From an uncultured Eubacteriales bacterium (GTDB lineage: Bacteria; Bacillota; Clostridia; Lachnospirales; Lachnospiraceae): a DNA stretch of 64,000 nt. Numbering within the stretch: the stretch's first letter is position 1; each line of letters starts with the position of its first letter. The stretch lies in assembly GCA_900548855.1 (NCBI GenBank), contig URMF01000012.1:8640-72639 (forward strand), given 5' to 3'. The notes beneath the pieces are model-generated. The model was not told the origin of the DNA. It made no database searches and saw only the letters and a program-made list of their open reading frames with translations. A program made the translations under genes and the position numbers. Positions 41,447 through 50,413 of the stretch are shown here, piece after piece.

Positions 41447-42628
41447 ATGGAAGAAAATAGCATAAAGAGACAAAGGGGTATTGGAATCGGAGCTGCAATG
41501 TTTAATGTGATAGCGGGGGGTGTAGGATTTGCTTTTATTTCATTTGCAGAGCTTTCTATGTGGCTTAACTATGCTGTGATGGCAGTTTTATGGATAGGTT
41601 TGTTTGCCGGTCTGTTTTTTGGCATTCGTTTATTGGTATTGGATAAACAAAAAGCAAGCGGGATAACTGCCGTAATCTTAACCGGTATCATGCTGCTGTT
41701 GTTTGCAGTGGACAATGTTATTATTTTAAGGGAACAGGTAGGTGATTGGAATGACTCTGCCTTCGCTGTTGAATCTGATTTTCCAGCTAAAAAACCAATA
41801 AGCAATTTGAATCAGGCAGATATTCAAAGTGATACCGTCATATGGATAAATGCAATTTATGCTATTCCTACCTATGCAGATAGCCGTGACTATCGTTTTA
41901 TAGGGGGAACGATGCCGTATATAGAGGATGCTTCTGATTTGGAACTGATGCTGGAATCTGGTTGGGGAGTAACTGACAGAAAAAGTGCATTGAGGTGCGT
42001 AGAAAAACTGATTCAAAAAGGGCATCAATCCAGCTATATGGAGTATATGGAGAAATTGCGTCTGCAAGGATTACTGGATTTAGAGGAGAATGAGGTCAGA
42101 GAATATTTTGAAGAAGAAAATTTGGAAGATAAAGAATTGAATAAATATATCGCAGCATACCGGATTTATAAAAATGATGCAGAAAATGGAATTATCGCAT
42201 GGGATTACTGCCGTGCAGTACAGTTGTTGGGATATTATTATGTAATGGATTATATTACATTAGAAGAATGTATGGACAAATCCCTGGAAATTGCAAAGCA
42301 GCTGCAAAGTACTTATGATTCATGGGATGAGATGGCAAATTCCTATTTATTAGGATATGAATTCTGGTCCGGACAGAGCTTAAACGAGTTTGGAACGGAT
42401 GCATATCACAGAAAATCAGAATATGAAGACATTATGGCATATGAACCATATATCTTTGCAATAGATTGGAATTATGAGTTACAAGATACATGGACAGGAG
42501 TAGAGCATTCTGTTGAAACAGAAGACATATATGATGTGGTGTGTGACGCATATACAGATTATGTACAGCGTATGGGATATGAGATGGAGGAAGACTATTG
42601 GCTAAATGGTTCTGCGGCAGAGGAATGA
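41447..42628 (+). CDS. Membrane protein with DUF1266-like C-terminal domain
   Basis: About 393 residues from the ATG at 41447 (ggaggtactt). Three N-terminal transmembrane segments (about 10-100) precede a soluble domain containing WGVTDRKSALRCVEKLIQKGH and, later, AWDYCRAVQLLGYYYVMDYIT, the pattern of DUF1266. Function unknown. It has its own promoter, so it is probably not part of the slipin transcript. Confidence 0.8.
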   Translation: MEENSIKRQRGIGIGAAMFNVIAGGVGFAFISFAELSMWLNYAVMAVLWIGLFAGLFFGIRLLVLDKQKASGITAVILTGIMLLLFAVDNVIILREQVGDWNDSAFAVESDFPAKKPISNLNQADIQSDTVIWINAIYAIPTYADSRDYRFIGGTMPYIEDASDLELMLESGWGVTDRKSALRCVEKLIQKGHQSSYMEYMEKLRLQGLLDLEENEVREYFEEENLEDKELNKYIAAYRIYKNDAENGIIAWDYCRAVQLLGYYYVMDYITLEECMDKSLEIAKQLQSTYDSWDEMANSYLLGYEFWSGQSLNEFGTDAYHRKSEYEDIMAYEPYIFAIDWNYELQDTWTGVEHSVETEDIYDVVCDAYTDYVQRMGYEMEEDYWLNGSAAEE

Positions 42629-42639
42629 GAGAAAAACTT

Positions 42640-42782
42640 ATCACTTTCCAGCCAAGCCTTGTATTAATAGTGGTAATTTGAGAATCCACATTATCAAGTC
42701 TTGTATTGATTGGTGTTAATCTTTCATCAAGCTTCTTATCCATCATATCAGATATAGCCTGTAACAGTTCATTATCCTGCAT
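42640..42782 (-). pseudogene. Truncated gene start, convergent with the DUF1266-like gene
   Basis: A good ribosome binding site (aaggaggtgcgatt) and ATG at 42782 begin MQDNELLQAISDMMDKKLDE and continue with a coiled-coil-like repeat (INTRLDNVDSQITTINTRL). After about 43 residues the frame runs into the antisense of the neighbouring gene. I recall intact Lachnospiraceae proteins with this N-terminus followed by a longer coiled coil, so this is probably a remnant. Confidence 0.5.
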
Positions 42783-43123
42783 AATCGCACCTCCTTATAA
42801 TTCAATCTCGTTATGTTGCTGTTATTATAGCATAATTAAGTAAAAACACTATAAAAAATCATTTTATTTGAAAAAAATTTGAATTTCATTCCGGTGCATA
42901 TTATAACAAATAAGAACCGGATATACTATGTCATAGATTTTTCTTCTCCTCATTTTTGCCCTTATCAATACTTGTAATCATGAGGGAAACGATATAAAAT
43001 GATGTAATGAATGAAGTAGATTGCGAAGGAAACAGACTGCATAGAACATGATGTACTTGATTTCAGTCAATAACATGGTATAGTGCGCAGAGATTTTGAA
43101 CGGCATTAACAGGAGAAGAGATA
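42783..43123. other. Intergenic stretch without assigned features
   Basis: About 340 bases, AT-rich, upstream of the two-component system. I see no gene, convincing promoter or strong hairpin apart from the ribosome binding site region before 43124. Confidence 0.5.
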
Positions 43124-43834
43124 ATGGACAAGAGACGTATTTTAATTATAGATGATGACATGGATTTATCTATGCTTATTAAAGATATGTTAGAAGATAA
43201 GGGCTATGAGGCTTGTTTAACCGGTAGTATGGATGAGGCACATGCGATACTTCAGAAAGAACATTTTCATCTCATTCTTTTGGATATTAACCTTCCCGAT
43301 GGAACAGGCTTTCGTTTCTGTGAGGAGTTAAGAAGAGTTTCGACTGTGCCGGTTATATTTGCAAGTGCAAGAACCAGTGAGGATGATAAAATAATTGGTC
43401 TTGATATGGGTGGTGATGATTACATACCTAAGCCATATTCATTAAAAGAGCTTATGTCCAGAATAAATTCCCTTCTTAGGAGAACTTACGGTTTTGAGAA
43501 TGGTGGAACGAAATATATTCTTAAGGCCGGTAAGGATAATACTATAGAGATAGATACTGCAACACGGACAGTTACGAGACAGGGTATTATTGTTAATCTG
43601 TCTTTTAGAGAATATGATCTTCTTTCTTATATGGCAGAGAAAAAGGGACGGGCACTTGCTAAAGATAAGCTTATCAGTGATGTCTGGGGTGTATATACAG
43701 AAGTGGAACCGTCTACGCTTACTGTTCATATAAGGTGGCTGCGTGAAAAGCTTGAAAAAGACCCATCAAATCCTATATTTATTAAGACAGTATGGGGTGT
43801 AGGCTATATGATACAGGAGGCGGAAGATGAATAG
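43124..43834 (+). CDS. OmpR-family response regulator
   Basis: 236 residues. The receiver domain (1-120) has IDDDMD, the phosphoacceptor Asp in LILLDINLPDGTG and the lysine in IPKPYS. A winged-helix domain (about 135-232) ends with TVHIRWLREKLE and IKTVWGVGYMI. It overlaps the kinase start by 8 bases. Likely target: the direct repeats at 45081-45107 before the ABC genes. Confidence 0.93.
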   Translation: MDKRRILIIDDDMDLSMLIKDMLEDKGYEACLTGSMDEAHAILQKEHFHLILLDINLPDGTGFRFCEELRRVSTVPVIFASARTSEDDKIIGLDMGGDDYIPKPYSLKELMSRINSLLRRTYGFENGGTKYILKAGKDNTIEIDTATRTVTRQGIIVNLSFREYDLLSYMAEKKGRALAKDKLISDVWGVYTEVEPSTLTVHIRWLREKLEKDPSNPIFIKTVWGVGYMIQEAEDE

Positions 43835-45074
43835 GAATAGGTCAAAAATTTTAAATAAAATGATGATGATATCAGCGGTTAGTATAATTATGGTAACCGC
43901 TGTATTTCTTGTTATATATTCAGGATACAAAAAGAAATATGATGAAGCATTAGAACATAAAAACAATGGAGAGACCATAGTCGCATTAAACGAGATAGAA
44001 CAGCTTTTGATGGAAGAGGATTACGAGGGTGGTTATGGGAACTCACAGGTAAAGGAAAAGCTGGACAGCCTTGTAGATAATTTACAGAATGACGGTACTG
44101 TGATAAGTAGAAACAATGATACATATATCATAATATTTTATGTTTTAACCGTCCTTTGTATTACGGCTGCATATATATTGATTTATATTTTCGTTCTTAG
44201 ACCATTTGGCAAATTGGAAAGCTATGCAGCAGAGATTGCTGCGGGTAATCTTGATAAGGATTTAAAATATGAGAGGGTAAATGTTTTTGGGGAATTTACA
44301 TGGGCTTTTGACCATATGAGAAGGGAAATTAAAAAGGCCAGACAGTGTGAACAGGAGGCTGTTGAAAATAATAAGACGGTGATAGCAACACTTTCCCATG
44401 ACATTAAGACACCGATTGCTTCGATAAGGGCTTATAGTGAAGCACTGGCTGAAAATATGGACAGCACCCCGGAACGGCGCAAACGATATATTGATGTTAT
44501 CATTAAAAAGTGCGACGAGGTTACAAAGATTACAAATGATATGTTTATCCATTCCTTACATGACTTAGATAAACTGGTGATAAAAAAGGAGGATGTTAAA
44601 ATCCACGAAGTGATTGGGGAAACTGTCGAGGCAATGAAAGGAAACAGTGCAGATATCATTCTTGGTGACAGGAAGGAATGCCGGCTTAAGGGAGATGCGG
44701 GAAGAATCGCACAGGTAATTGAAAATCTTATTAATAATGCAAGAAAATATACGGATGGGAAAATATATATTTATACGGATTTCGTCACACCGGATGGGGA
44801 GGTTGTACCTGCGTTTAAGGAGACCGGTTATCACAATCTGTCGGATGATTTGGGTTATATGATAAGTGTAAAGGATGAGGGACATGGTATTTCTCCGGAA
44901 GACATGCCATTTATTTTTGATAAATTCTATCGGGGGAAAAATCATGGGGATGAACCCGGTGCAGGGCTTGGATTATTTATTGTAAAATATATTATGGAAC
45001 AGATGGACGGACGGGTAGAGCTTGTAAATCAGGAGGATGGCTTATTGGTAAAGCTTATATTTTATAAAAAATAA
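43827..45074 (+). CDS. Sensor histidine kinase
   Basis: 415 residues. Two transmembrane helices (about 12-32 and 103-125) enclose an extracellular loop, followed by a HAMP linker. The HisKA box is TLSHDIKTPIASIRAYSEAL (phosphoacceptor His), and the HATPase domain has NLINNARKYTDG (N box) and GAGLGLFIVKYI (G box). It pairs with the response regulator upstream and an ABC exporter downstream, as in antimicrobial-peptide sensing systems. The signal is unknown. Confidence 0.92.
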   Translation: MNRNRSKILNKMMMISAVSIIMVTAVFLVIYSGYKKKYDEALEHKNNGETIVALNEIEQLLMEEDYEGGYGNSQVKEKLDSLVDNLQNDGTVISRNNDTYIIIFYVLTVLCITAAYILIYIFVLRPFGKLESYAAEIAAGNLDKDLKYERVNVFGEFTWAFDHMRREIKKARQCEQEAVENNKTVIATLSHDIKTPIASIRAYSEALAENMDSTPERRKRYIDVIIKKCDEVTKITNDMFIHSLHDLDKLVIKKEDVKIHEVIGETVEAMKGNSADIILGDRKECRLKGDAGRIAQVIENLINNARKYTDGKIYIYTDFVTPDGEVVPAFKETGYHNLSDDLGYMISVKDEGHGISPEDMPFIFDKFYRGKNHGDEPGAGLGLFIVKYIMEQMDGRVELVNQEDGLLVKLIFYKK

Positions 45075-45080
45075 TATCGG

Positions 45081-45107
45081 TTTTAAAGAACCTTAAGGAT
45101 TTCTTAA
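45081..45107 (+). promoter_or_regulatory. Response-regulator operator: direct repeats with 11-bp period
   Basis: TTTTAA (45081), CTTAA (45092) and CTTAA (45103) recur every 11 bases, about 75-100 bases before the ABC ATPase gene. This helical-turn spacing is characteristic of OmpR-family dimers. The regulator encoded at 43124 is the obvious candidate. Confidence 0.55.
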
Positions 45108-45180
45108 TATTTGATTTTGTAATATATATATGTACCAAGAACAATCGTTTTATGACAGCTTTGTCAAATAAGGAGAAAAA

Positions 45181-45942
45181 ATGAAAAAGGTTATTTTAAA
45201 ATCAGAAAAGCTTTGTAAGAGTTTTGCAAATGAGGGAACCCAGAACCATGTACTTGACAATGTGGATTTGAAGATTTACGAGGGTGATTTCACTGTGATT
45301 ATGGGTTCGTCAGGTTCTGGTAAGTCCACACTTTTATATAGCCTGAGTGGAATGGATGTGCCGACTTCAGGAAAGGTATTCTACAAAGAAACAGAACTTA
45401 CTGCATTAAAAGAAAAAAAGATGGCAGATTTCCGTTCAAAGGAATTTGGTTTTGTGTTTCAACAGGTGCACCTGGTAAGCAATCTTTCTCTTATGGAGAA
45501 TATTTTGGTTCCGGGATATCTGGATAAGAGTAAAACTGCTGCGCAGGTGAAAGAAAATGCACTTGAGCTGATGAAGCAGATGAACATTAGTGAGGCAAAA
45601 GACAGACTGCCCTCCCAGGTGTCAGGTGGTGAAGCACAAAGAGCTGCCATGGCAAGGGCAGTTATCAATGAGCCGGGGCTCCTTTTTGCCGATGAGCCAA
45701 CGGGAGCACTGAATCATAAGAATACGGTAGACGTGTTAAAGCTTATGACGGAAATAAACAAAAAAGGGCAGAGCGTTCTCATGGTTACGCATGATGTAAG
45801 GGCAGCCCTCCGTGGTAACAGGCTTATTTATCTTGAGGATGGTAAGATTTGTGGTGAGATGGAGCTTCCTCCTTTTGATGAAAAGGATATAAAGAACCGG
45901 GAGATTCAGGTTAATTCATGGCTCTCATCAATGCACTGGTAA
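45181..45942 (+). CDS. ABC transporter ATP-binding protein, MacB family
   Basis: 253 residues. Walker A GSSGSGKSTLL, signature VSGGEAQRAAMARA, Walker B LLFADEPTGALN. It lies directly upstream of an FtsX-type permease and downstream of a two-component system. Probable export, or removal of membrane-active peptides, is inferred from context. Confidence 0.92.
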   Translation: MKKVILKSEKLCKSFANEGTQNHVLDNVDLKIYEGDFTVIMGSSGSGKSTLLYSLSGMDVPTSGKVFYKETELTALKEKKMADFRSKEFGFVFQQVHLVSNLSLMENILVPGYLDKSKTAAQVKENALELMKQMNISEAKDRLPSQVSGGEAQRAAMARAVINEPGLLFADEPTGALNHKNTVDVLKLMTEINKKGQSVLMVTHDVRAALRGNRLIYLEDGKICGEMELPPFDEKDIKNREIQVNSWLSSMHW

Positions 45943-45957
45943 GAAGGGGGTGTCATT

Positions 45958-48333
45958 ATGAGAGAGATAATAACAGTAATAAAGGGTAACTTTAGAAAAA
46001 ATAAGGGCTCGTACATAAGCATTACCTTACTTATGCTGGTGGTTTCCTTAGCGATTACAGCGGTTTTTAGTATCATTATAAATACGAACGAAAGAGATAC
46101 TTCTGCAATGGAGGAGGTCGGCTTCGGGCATATTTTAGCTGCGATAGATTATCAGAACGATATGCAGGGCTTTGATGAATATGAAACGTTCTGTCTTGAG
46201 CTTGCAGAAAATATTGATTCAAAGGATTATGTTGGAAGTGTGGACCTGGTTAGGAGTCTGTTTCTGCAAATAATGGATGTAAATGGTTCGGAAGGAAACA
46301 GCACAACATGGACTCTTCCTTATGAGGCTAGTGGACTTCACTATCGGATATATGATGAAAATGACAAGGAGCTGGAAAACTTTACCTTGAATGCGGGTGA
46401 AATAATTGTCCCCGTCAGCTTTAAAACTTTGTACGATACCCGGATTGGAGATACCGTTACCTTAGGGAAAGAAAAAGAAGAGGATTTAAAATATAAAATA
46501 GCTGCATATATGGAGGATCCATACATGGGATCTTCCATTATGGGGATAAAAACTTTACTGATATCCGACGAGGATTTTAATCGTATATTTGAAAAATATA
46601 CTGGCAGTGGATTCATTCTAAGTATATTTAAGGATGAGATAAGTGAAATGTCTGATGTGGAGTTTGAGAAAAAGCTTAATCAGGGAACACAGTATTCAGG
46701 CTACTCGTGGATTACCCTTTCGAGAACACAGGCATATAGCTATATGACAATGCTTACAAATATATTTTCCGGTATCCTTGTCGCATTTATGGTTTTGCTT
46801 GTGATAGCGACACTCATTGTGCTTAATCATAATATAAACAGCAGTATTGAGCAGGATTATGTGAATCTTGGAATCCTTAAGGCTGTAGGCATAACAAATA
46901 ATATGATTAAGCTTTCATTTATATCCGGATATATGGTTTTTGTAATTATTGGCGCTGCTTTCGGTATTTTAGTATCCATACCGGTTATCGCTCTGGTAAA
47001 TCGTATGATAAGACCTTCGGTAGGGCTTTATATTGAGAGTACACCGGCCTTATTTGAAAGTGTAACCACGCTTGCTGTTATATTTATTGTGATTGTTTTA
47101 TTTGTATTATGCAAGCTTAGAAAAATATCCAAGATAAGTCCTGTCTCCGCAATCAATGGCGGTAGAAAAGATGTGCATTTTTCAAGCCTGTTTAAGCTCC
47201 CTATATCCAAGAGGGCACTTGACGCATCCCTTGCTTACAGACATATTACCTCCGGTAAGAAACAGTATATTGGTGCAGTGCTCATTACAGTCATACTTAC
47301 GTTTTTTATGGTTGTAATTAGTGATATGTGTATTTGTTTTAGCAATGAAGATAAGATAAATGAGATGTTTTCTCCGGTTGTATATGATATGTGCTTTTAT
47401 GCTACTACAGATGAAGACTGGGAAGAAAAAATGGCAGATGCAGAAAGCATCATAGGGAAATATACGGATTACACAAAATATATATATGGTTCCCAATATG
47501 TGGTTTTAAATGATATGCAGATTTGGTGCGGCATTATGAGCGAGCCGGACCTGATAAAAAATGTATATGATGGAAGAACCTGTACCTATGACAATGAAAT
47601 ACTGATTACGGAGTATATGACGGAGAATTACGGAATAGAGATAGGGGATGAGGTTACAATAGGGCTTAACGGTAAATTTGCTGACTTTATCGTTACAGGT
47701 TATTATCAGTGTACCAATGATATGGGGAAAAATATTACGATGTCACTGGATGGATATTACAAAATTGCAGGTGAACCGAAGGAAGGCAGTAGAAGCAATT
47801 ATTGCTATGACCTTGAGGAAAATGAATTTTGTGATAAAATATGCGAGGAAATCACTGCAAAATATACGGAGGATGAGGTTCGGTTTGATGGAACGGATGA
47901 TTGGAATGGCACCGATCCTGTCATATCTGCACTTTACGGAATAACGGTACTGATATATATACTTTCCGGTGTGTTTGTTGCCATAACGGTTGTGCTTGTG
48001 TGTGTTAAAATGTTTGTAAAGGAGAGGCAGGATTACGGTATATATAAAGCACTTGGTTTTACTTCTGCTAAGCTTAGAAGACAGTTTGCGGTAAGATTTG
48101 TCATCTGTGCACTGCTGGGTTCTGTCATTGGAATTATATGTACATTGCTTTTTTCGGATGCCATGGTTAATGTAATACTGGAAATGTTTGGTATGTACAA
48201 TTTTTCATCCAGCTTGAGTCTGGCAGCAGCAATGGTTCCGGTTATATTTATGTCAGTGGTTTATTACCTGTTTTCTTATGCAGTATCAAGAAAGATAAAG
48301 AAGGTAACGCCGAGAATTCTGATTAATGAATAG
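45958..48333 (+). CDS. FtsX-domain ABC permease
   Basis: 791 residues with an N-terminal transmembrane helix and two FtsX blocks (about 265-390 and 665-790). They enclose extracytoplasmic domains of roughly 200 residues each. Its partner is the ATPase ending 15 bases upstream. The layout is that of the Firmicute resistance-type transporters adjacent to OmpR-type two-component systems, though it is not a typical ten-helix BceB. Confidence 0.9.
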   Translation: MREIITVIKGNFRKNKGSYISITLLMLVVSLAITAVFSIIINTNERDTSAMEEVGFGHILAAIDYQNDMQGFDEYETFCLELAENIDSKDYVGSVDLVRSLFLQIMDVNGSEGNSTTWTLPYEASGLHYRIYDENDKELENFTLNAGEIIVPVSFKTLYDTRIGDTVTLGKEKEEDLKYKIAAYMEDPYMGSSIMGIKTLLISDEDFNRIFEKYTGSGFILSIFKDEISEMSDVEFEKKLNQGTQYSGYSWITLSRTQAYSYMTMLTNIFSGILVAFMVLLVIATLIVLNHNINSSIEQDYVNLGILKAVGITNNMIKLSFISGYMVFVIIGAAFGILVSIPVIALVNRMIRPSVGLYIESTPALFESVTTLAVIFIVIVLFVLCKLRKISKISPVSAINGGRKDVHFSSLFKLPISKRALDASLAYRHITSGKKQYIGAVLITVILTFFMVVISDMCICFSNEDKINEMFSPVVYDMCFYATTDEDWEEKMADAESIIGKYTDYTKYIYGSQYVVLNDMQIWCGIMSEPDLIKNVYDGRTCTYDNEILITEYMTENYGIEIGDEVTIGLNGKFADFIVTGYYQCTNDMGKNITMSLDGYYKIAGEPKEGSRSNYCYDLEENEFCDKICEEITAKYTEDEVRFDGTDDWNGTDPVISALYGITVLIYILSGVFVAITVVLVCVKMFVKERQDYGIYKALGFTSAKLRRQFAVRFVICALLGSVIGIICTLLFSDAMVNVILEMFGMYNFSSSLSLAAAMVPVIFMSVVYYLFSYAVSRKIKKVTPRILINE

Positions 48334-48450
48334 TAATAAGAGTGTAGCCGTTTCAATTGGTTACGCCCTTTATTTATGATTGTCTATGTGTTGCTTTGTT
48401 TTACTTCCTGTTACATGGAATATAACATTATGCATATAATAATAAAATAC

Positions 48451-48499
48451 TTGATGTACAGAAAACTGTACGATACAATACAAGTACAGAAAACTGTAC
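48451..48499 (+). promoter_or_regulatory. yefM-yoeB promoter with two palindromic operators
   Basis: The same 16-base palindrome, GTACAGAAAACTGTAC, occurs at 48456-48471 and 48484-48499 (28 bases apart). A promoter TTGATG (48451-48456), 17-base spacer, TACAAT (48474-48479) is overlapped by them. YefM-type antitoxins autorepress through TGTAC-containing palindromes, so this is the predicted operator pair. Confidence 0.8.
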
Positions 48500-48520
48500 T
48501 TTGTGAAAGGGGCTGTTTAT

Positions 48521-48787
48521 ATGTTAGCTGTAAATTACACCAATCTTCGGGATAACATGAAAAGTTATATGGATAAAGTAACAGATGATTATGAGACAAT
48601 GATAGTTACCAGAAAAGACAATAAAAATGTAGTGATGTTGTCGGAAGAATCCTATAATAATTTGATGGAAAATATTCACGTAATGGGAAATAAATCTAAT
48701 TATGACTGGTTGATGGAATCAAAAGAACAGTTAGAAAAAGGGAATATTTCTACACATGAGCTTGTTGAGGTAGAAGCTTATGAATAA
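48521..48787 (+). CDS. yefM: YefM/Phd-family antitoxin
   Basis: 88 residues from the ATG at 48521 (gaaagggg upstream). The N-terminal DNA-binding fold reads LAVNYTNLRDNMKSYMDKV and VTRKDNKNVVMLSEESYNNL, as in YefM. The C-terminal part, WLMESKEQLEKG, binds the toxin. It overlaps the toxin gene by 8 bases and lies behind its own palindromic operators. Confidence 0.92.
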   Translation: MLAVNYTNLRDNMKSYMDKVTDDYETMIVTRKDNKNVVMLSEESYNNLMENIHVMGNKSNYDWLMESKEQLEKGNISTHELVEVEAYE

Positions 48788-49043
48788 AGTTTTTACTGAA
48801 AATGGATGGAAAGATTATGTATATTGGCAAACAGAAGATAGAAAAACATTGAAAAAGATTAATCAACTGATAGAAGATATTTGTAGAAATGGCAATGAGG
48901 TAGTAGGAAAACCAGAACCATTGACCGGAAACTTATCAGGATTTTGGAGCAGACGCATCAACGATAAGGACAGGCTGATATATAAAATAGATGGAGAGAA
49001 TGTATATATTTTAGCTTGCAGATATCATTATAATGATAAATAG
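48780..49043 (+). CDS. yoeB: YoeB/Txe-family mRNA interferase toxin
   Basis: 87 residues with the RelE/YoeB fold: KTLKKINQLIEDICRNG, GKPEPLTGNLSGFWSRRIND and a C-terminal CRYHYNDK. The catalytic Glu (KPEPL), Arg (SRRI) and C-terminal His of YoeB are all present. It cleaves mRNA in the ribosomal A site. The toxin appears intact and is translationally coupled to the antitoxin. Confidence 0.93.
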   Translation: MNKVFTENGWKDYVYWQTEDRKTLKKINQLIEDICRNGNEVVGKPEPLTGNLSGFWSRRINDKDRLIYKIDGENVYILACRYHYNDK

Positions 49044-49143
49044 AATAGTAACAGAGCACCAGGGGAAGAAAAGGCAAATTATAATTATATATCTGATGGA
49101 AATAAAACAGCAAAAATATTAACAGAACACAACAACATACTTA

Positions 49144-49329
49144 ATGGATATAAAAACAGAAGGTATTGCAGATTCGATTAAAGGCTTACAAGCCGTAATT
49201 CGACCAATAGAAACATGGAATTTAGCAAGTGAATCAGTAAAAGCGTGGAACGAGCAATTACAATTTGTTGTAGATGCTATTTCTGATGAAGATTATAAAA
49301 TATTGTTAAAAGACACTGGATATACATAA
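49144..49329 (+). CDS. Short hypothetical ORF, possibly a gene remnant
   Basis: 61 residues (MDIKTEGIADSIKGLQAVIR and so on). No ribosome binding site precedes the ATG and I recognise no family. It is amphipathic with no membrane segment and may be the tail of a decayed gene. Confidence 0.3.
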   Translation: MDIKTEGIADSIKGLQAVIRPIETWNLASESVKAWNEQLQFVVDAISDEDYKILLKDTGYT

Positions 49330-49415
49330 GAAAGGGATTGAATAGTTAAAATGTTTTTCTGTAAATGCTACACTAAAAAATACCTAAGGTTATAGAATAA
49401 GGGGAGAACAGCAGA

Positions 49416-50393
49416 ATGAAAAGACTGCGGATTAGCGAAAACACAAAAAGAGGCTTGAGGATTTTAAATAAAATATGTCTGACTATGCTTGTCTTTATAT
49501 TTTTAGGATTAGTGGATGTCTGGTTTTTGCAGGAAATGGCAGGGGACTATAATGTGGCAGATTTCGAAAAGCAAATAACCGGTGATAATCTGACAGCTTC
49601 TGACTTTGAAGATACAGTGGAGATTGCATATGGGGATATCTGTGAGGAGAGGATTACTTTAACAGAGGATGAAGAAAAGGATAATGGGACAACGGGTAGT
49701 GGAGATGGAAATGAGGAAATTGTTTCTATGACGCCAGAGGAACAGATTGATATTTTTGCGGCTGAAGTTGAAGAATGGAGCCGAGGACTTTCTGTGGGTG
49801 CAGCTTTTGCAGTGGCAGACTTAAATCAGGATGGCAGATTGGAGCTGATTACAGATGATGTACAGGGTAGCGGACATTTTGCGTACAATAATTATTTTGT
49901 AGTGAATGAAGATGGTGCCATGGTAAAATTAGAGAGTGGCAGGTTTGGAGAGTATCTTAGCACATATTATGATTTGGCAGACGGTTTGATACATGTACCG
50001 GTTTACTATGATGAGAAAGAAGATGTATTTTATTCCATCCAGGGAGGCGGTACCAGAGATACACATCCCATATCATTTTGCTATAGACTGGTCAGTTTAA
50101 GTATAAAGAATGATGTGGTCGAAGAGGAATTATTGGCTTGTCGGATATGTGAAATGGATGAGAATAGCAATTGGATTACTCCCGACCGATATGAGGATGC
50201 AGATGGAAATGAAATTGCAGAAGAGGAATTTGAAACCATAGCGGAACGCAAATATTCAGATTTAAAGCAGATGCAGATGACCTGGAAATGGCACAATTAT
50301 ACGGAAGAAATAGGTGCAATGTCAAAAGAGGAGTTGAAAGAGCTGCTAATGGATTCTTATGAAAATTTTGAGATGCTGAAAGTGGGGCTGTAA
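49416..50393 (+). CDS. Membrane-anchored hypothetical protein with a calcium-loop-like motif
   Basis: 325 residues. One N-terminal transmembrane helix (about 20-42), an acidic Gly/Thr linker, and an extracytoplasmic domain with VADLNQDGRLELITDD, which looks like an EF-hand or VCBS-type DxNxDG loop. Function unknown. Good ribosome binding site (aagggg). It starts a run of three genes of unknown function on the plus strand. Confidence 0.7.
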   Translation: MKRLRISENTKRGLRILNKICLTMLVFIFLGLVDVWFLQEMAGDYNVADFEKQITGDNLTASDFEDTVEIAYGDICEERITLTEDEEKDNGTTGSGDGNEEIVSMTPEEQIDIFAAEVEEWSRGLSVGAAFAVADLNQDGRLELITDDVQGSGHFAYNNYFVVNEDGAMVKLESGRFGEYLSTYYDLADGLIHVPVYYDEKEDVFYSIQGGGTRDTHPISFCYRLVSLSIKNDVVEEELLACRICEMDENSNWITPDRYEDADGNEIAEEEFETIAERKYSDLKQMQMTWKWHNYTEEIGAMSKEELKELLMDSYENFEMLKVGL

Positions 50394-50413
50394 GGATGAT
50401 GGAGGGATTATAG

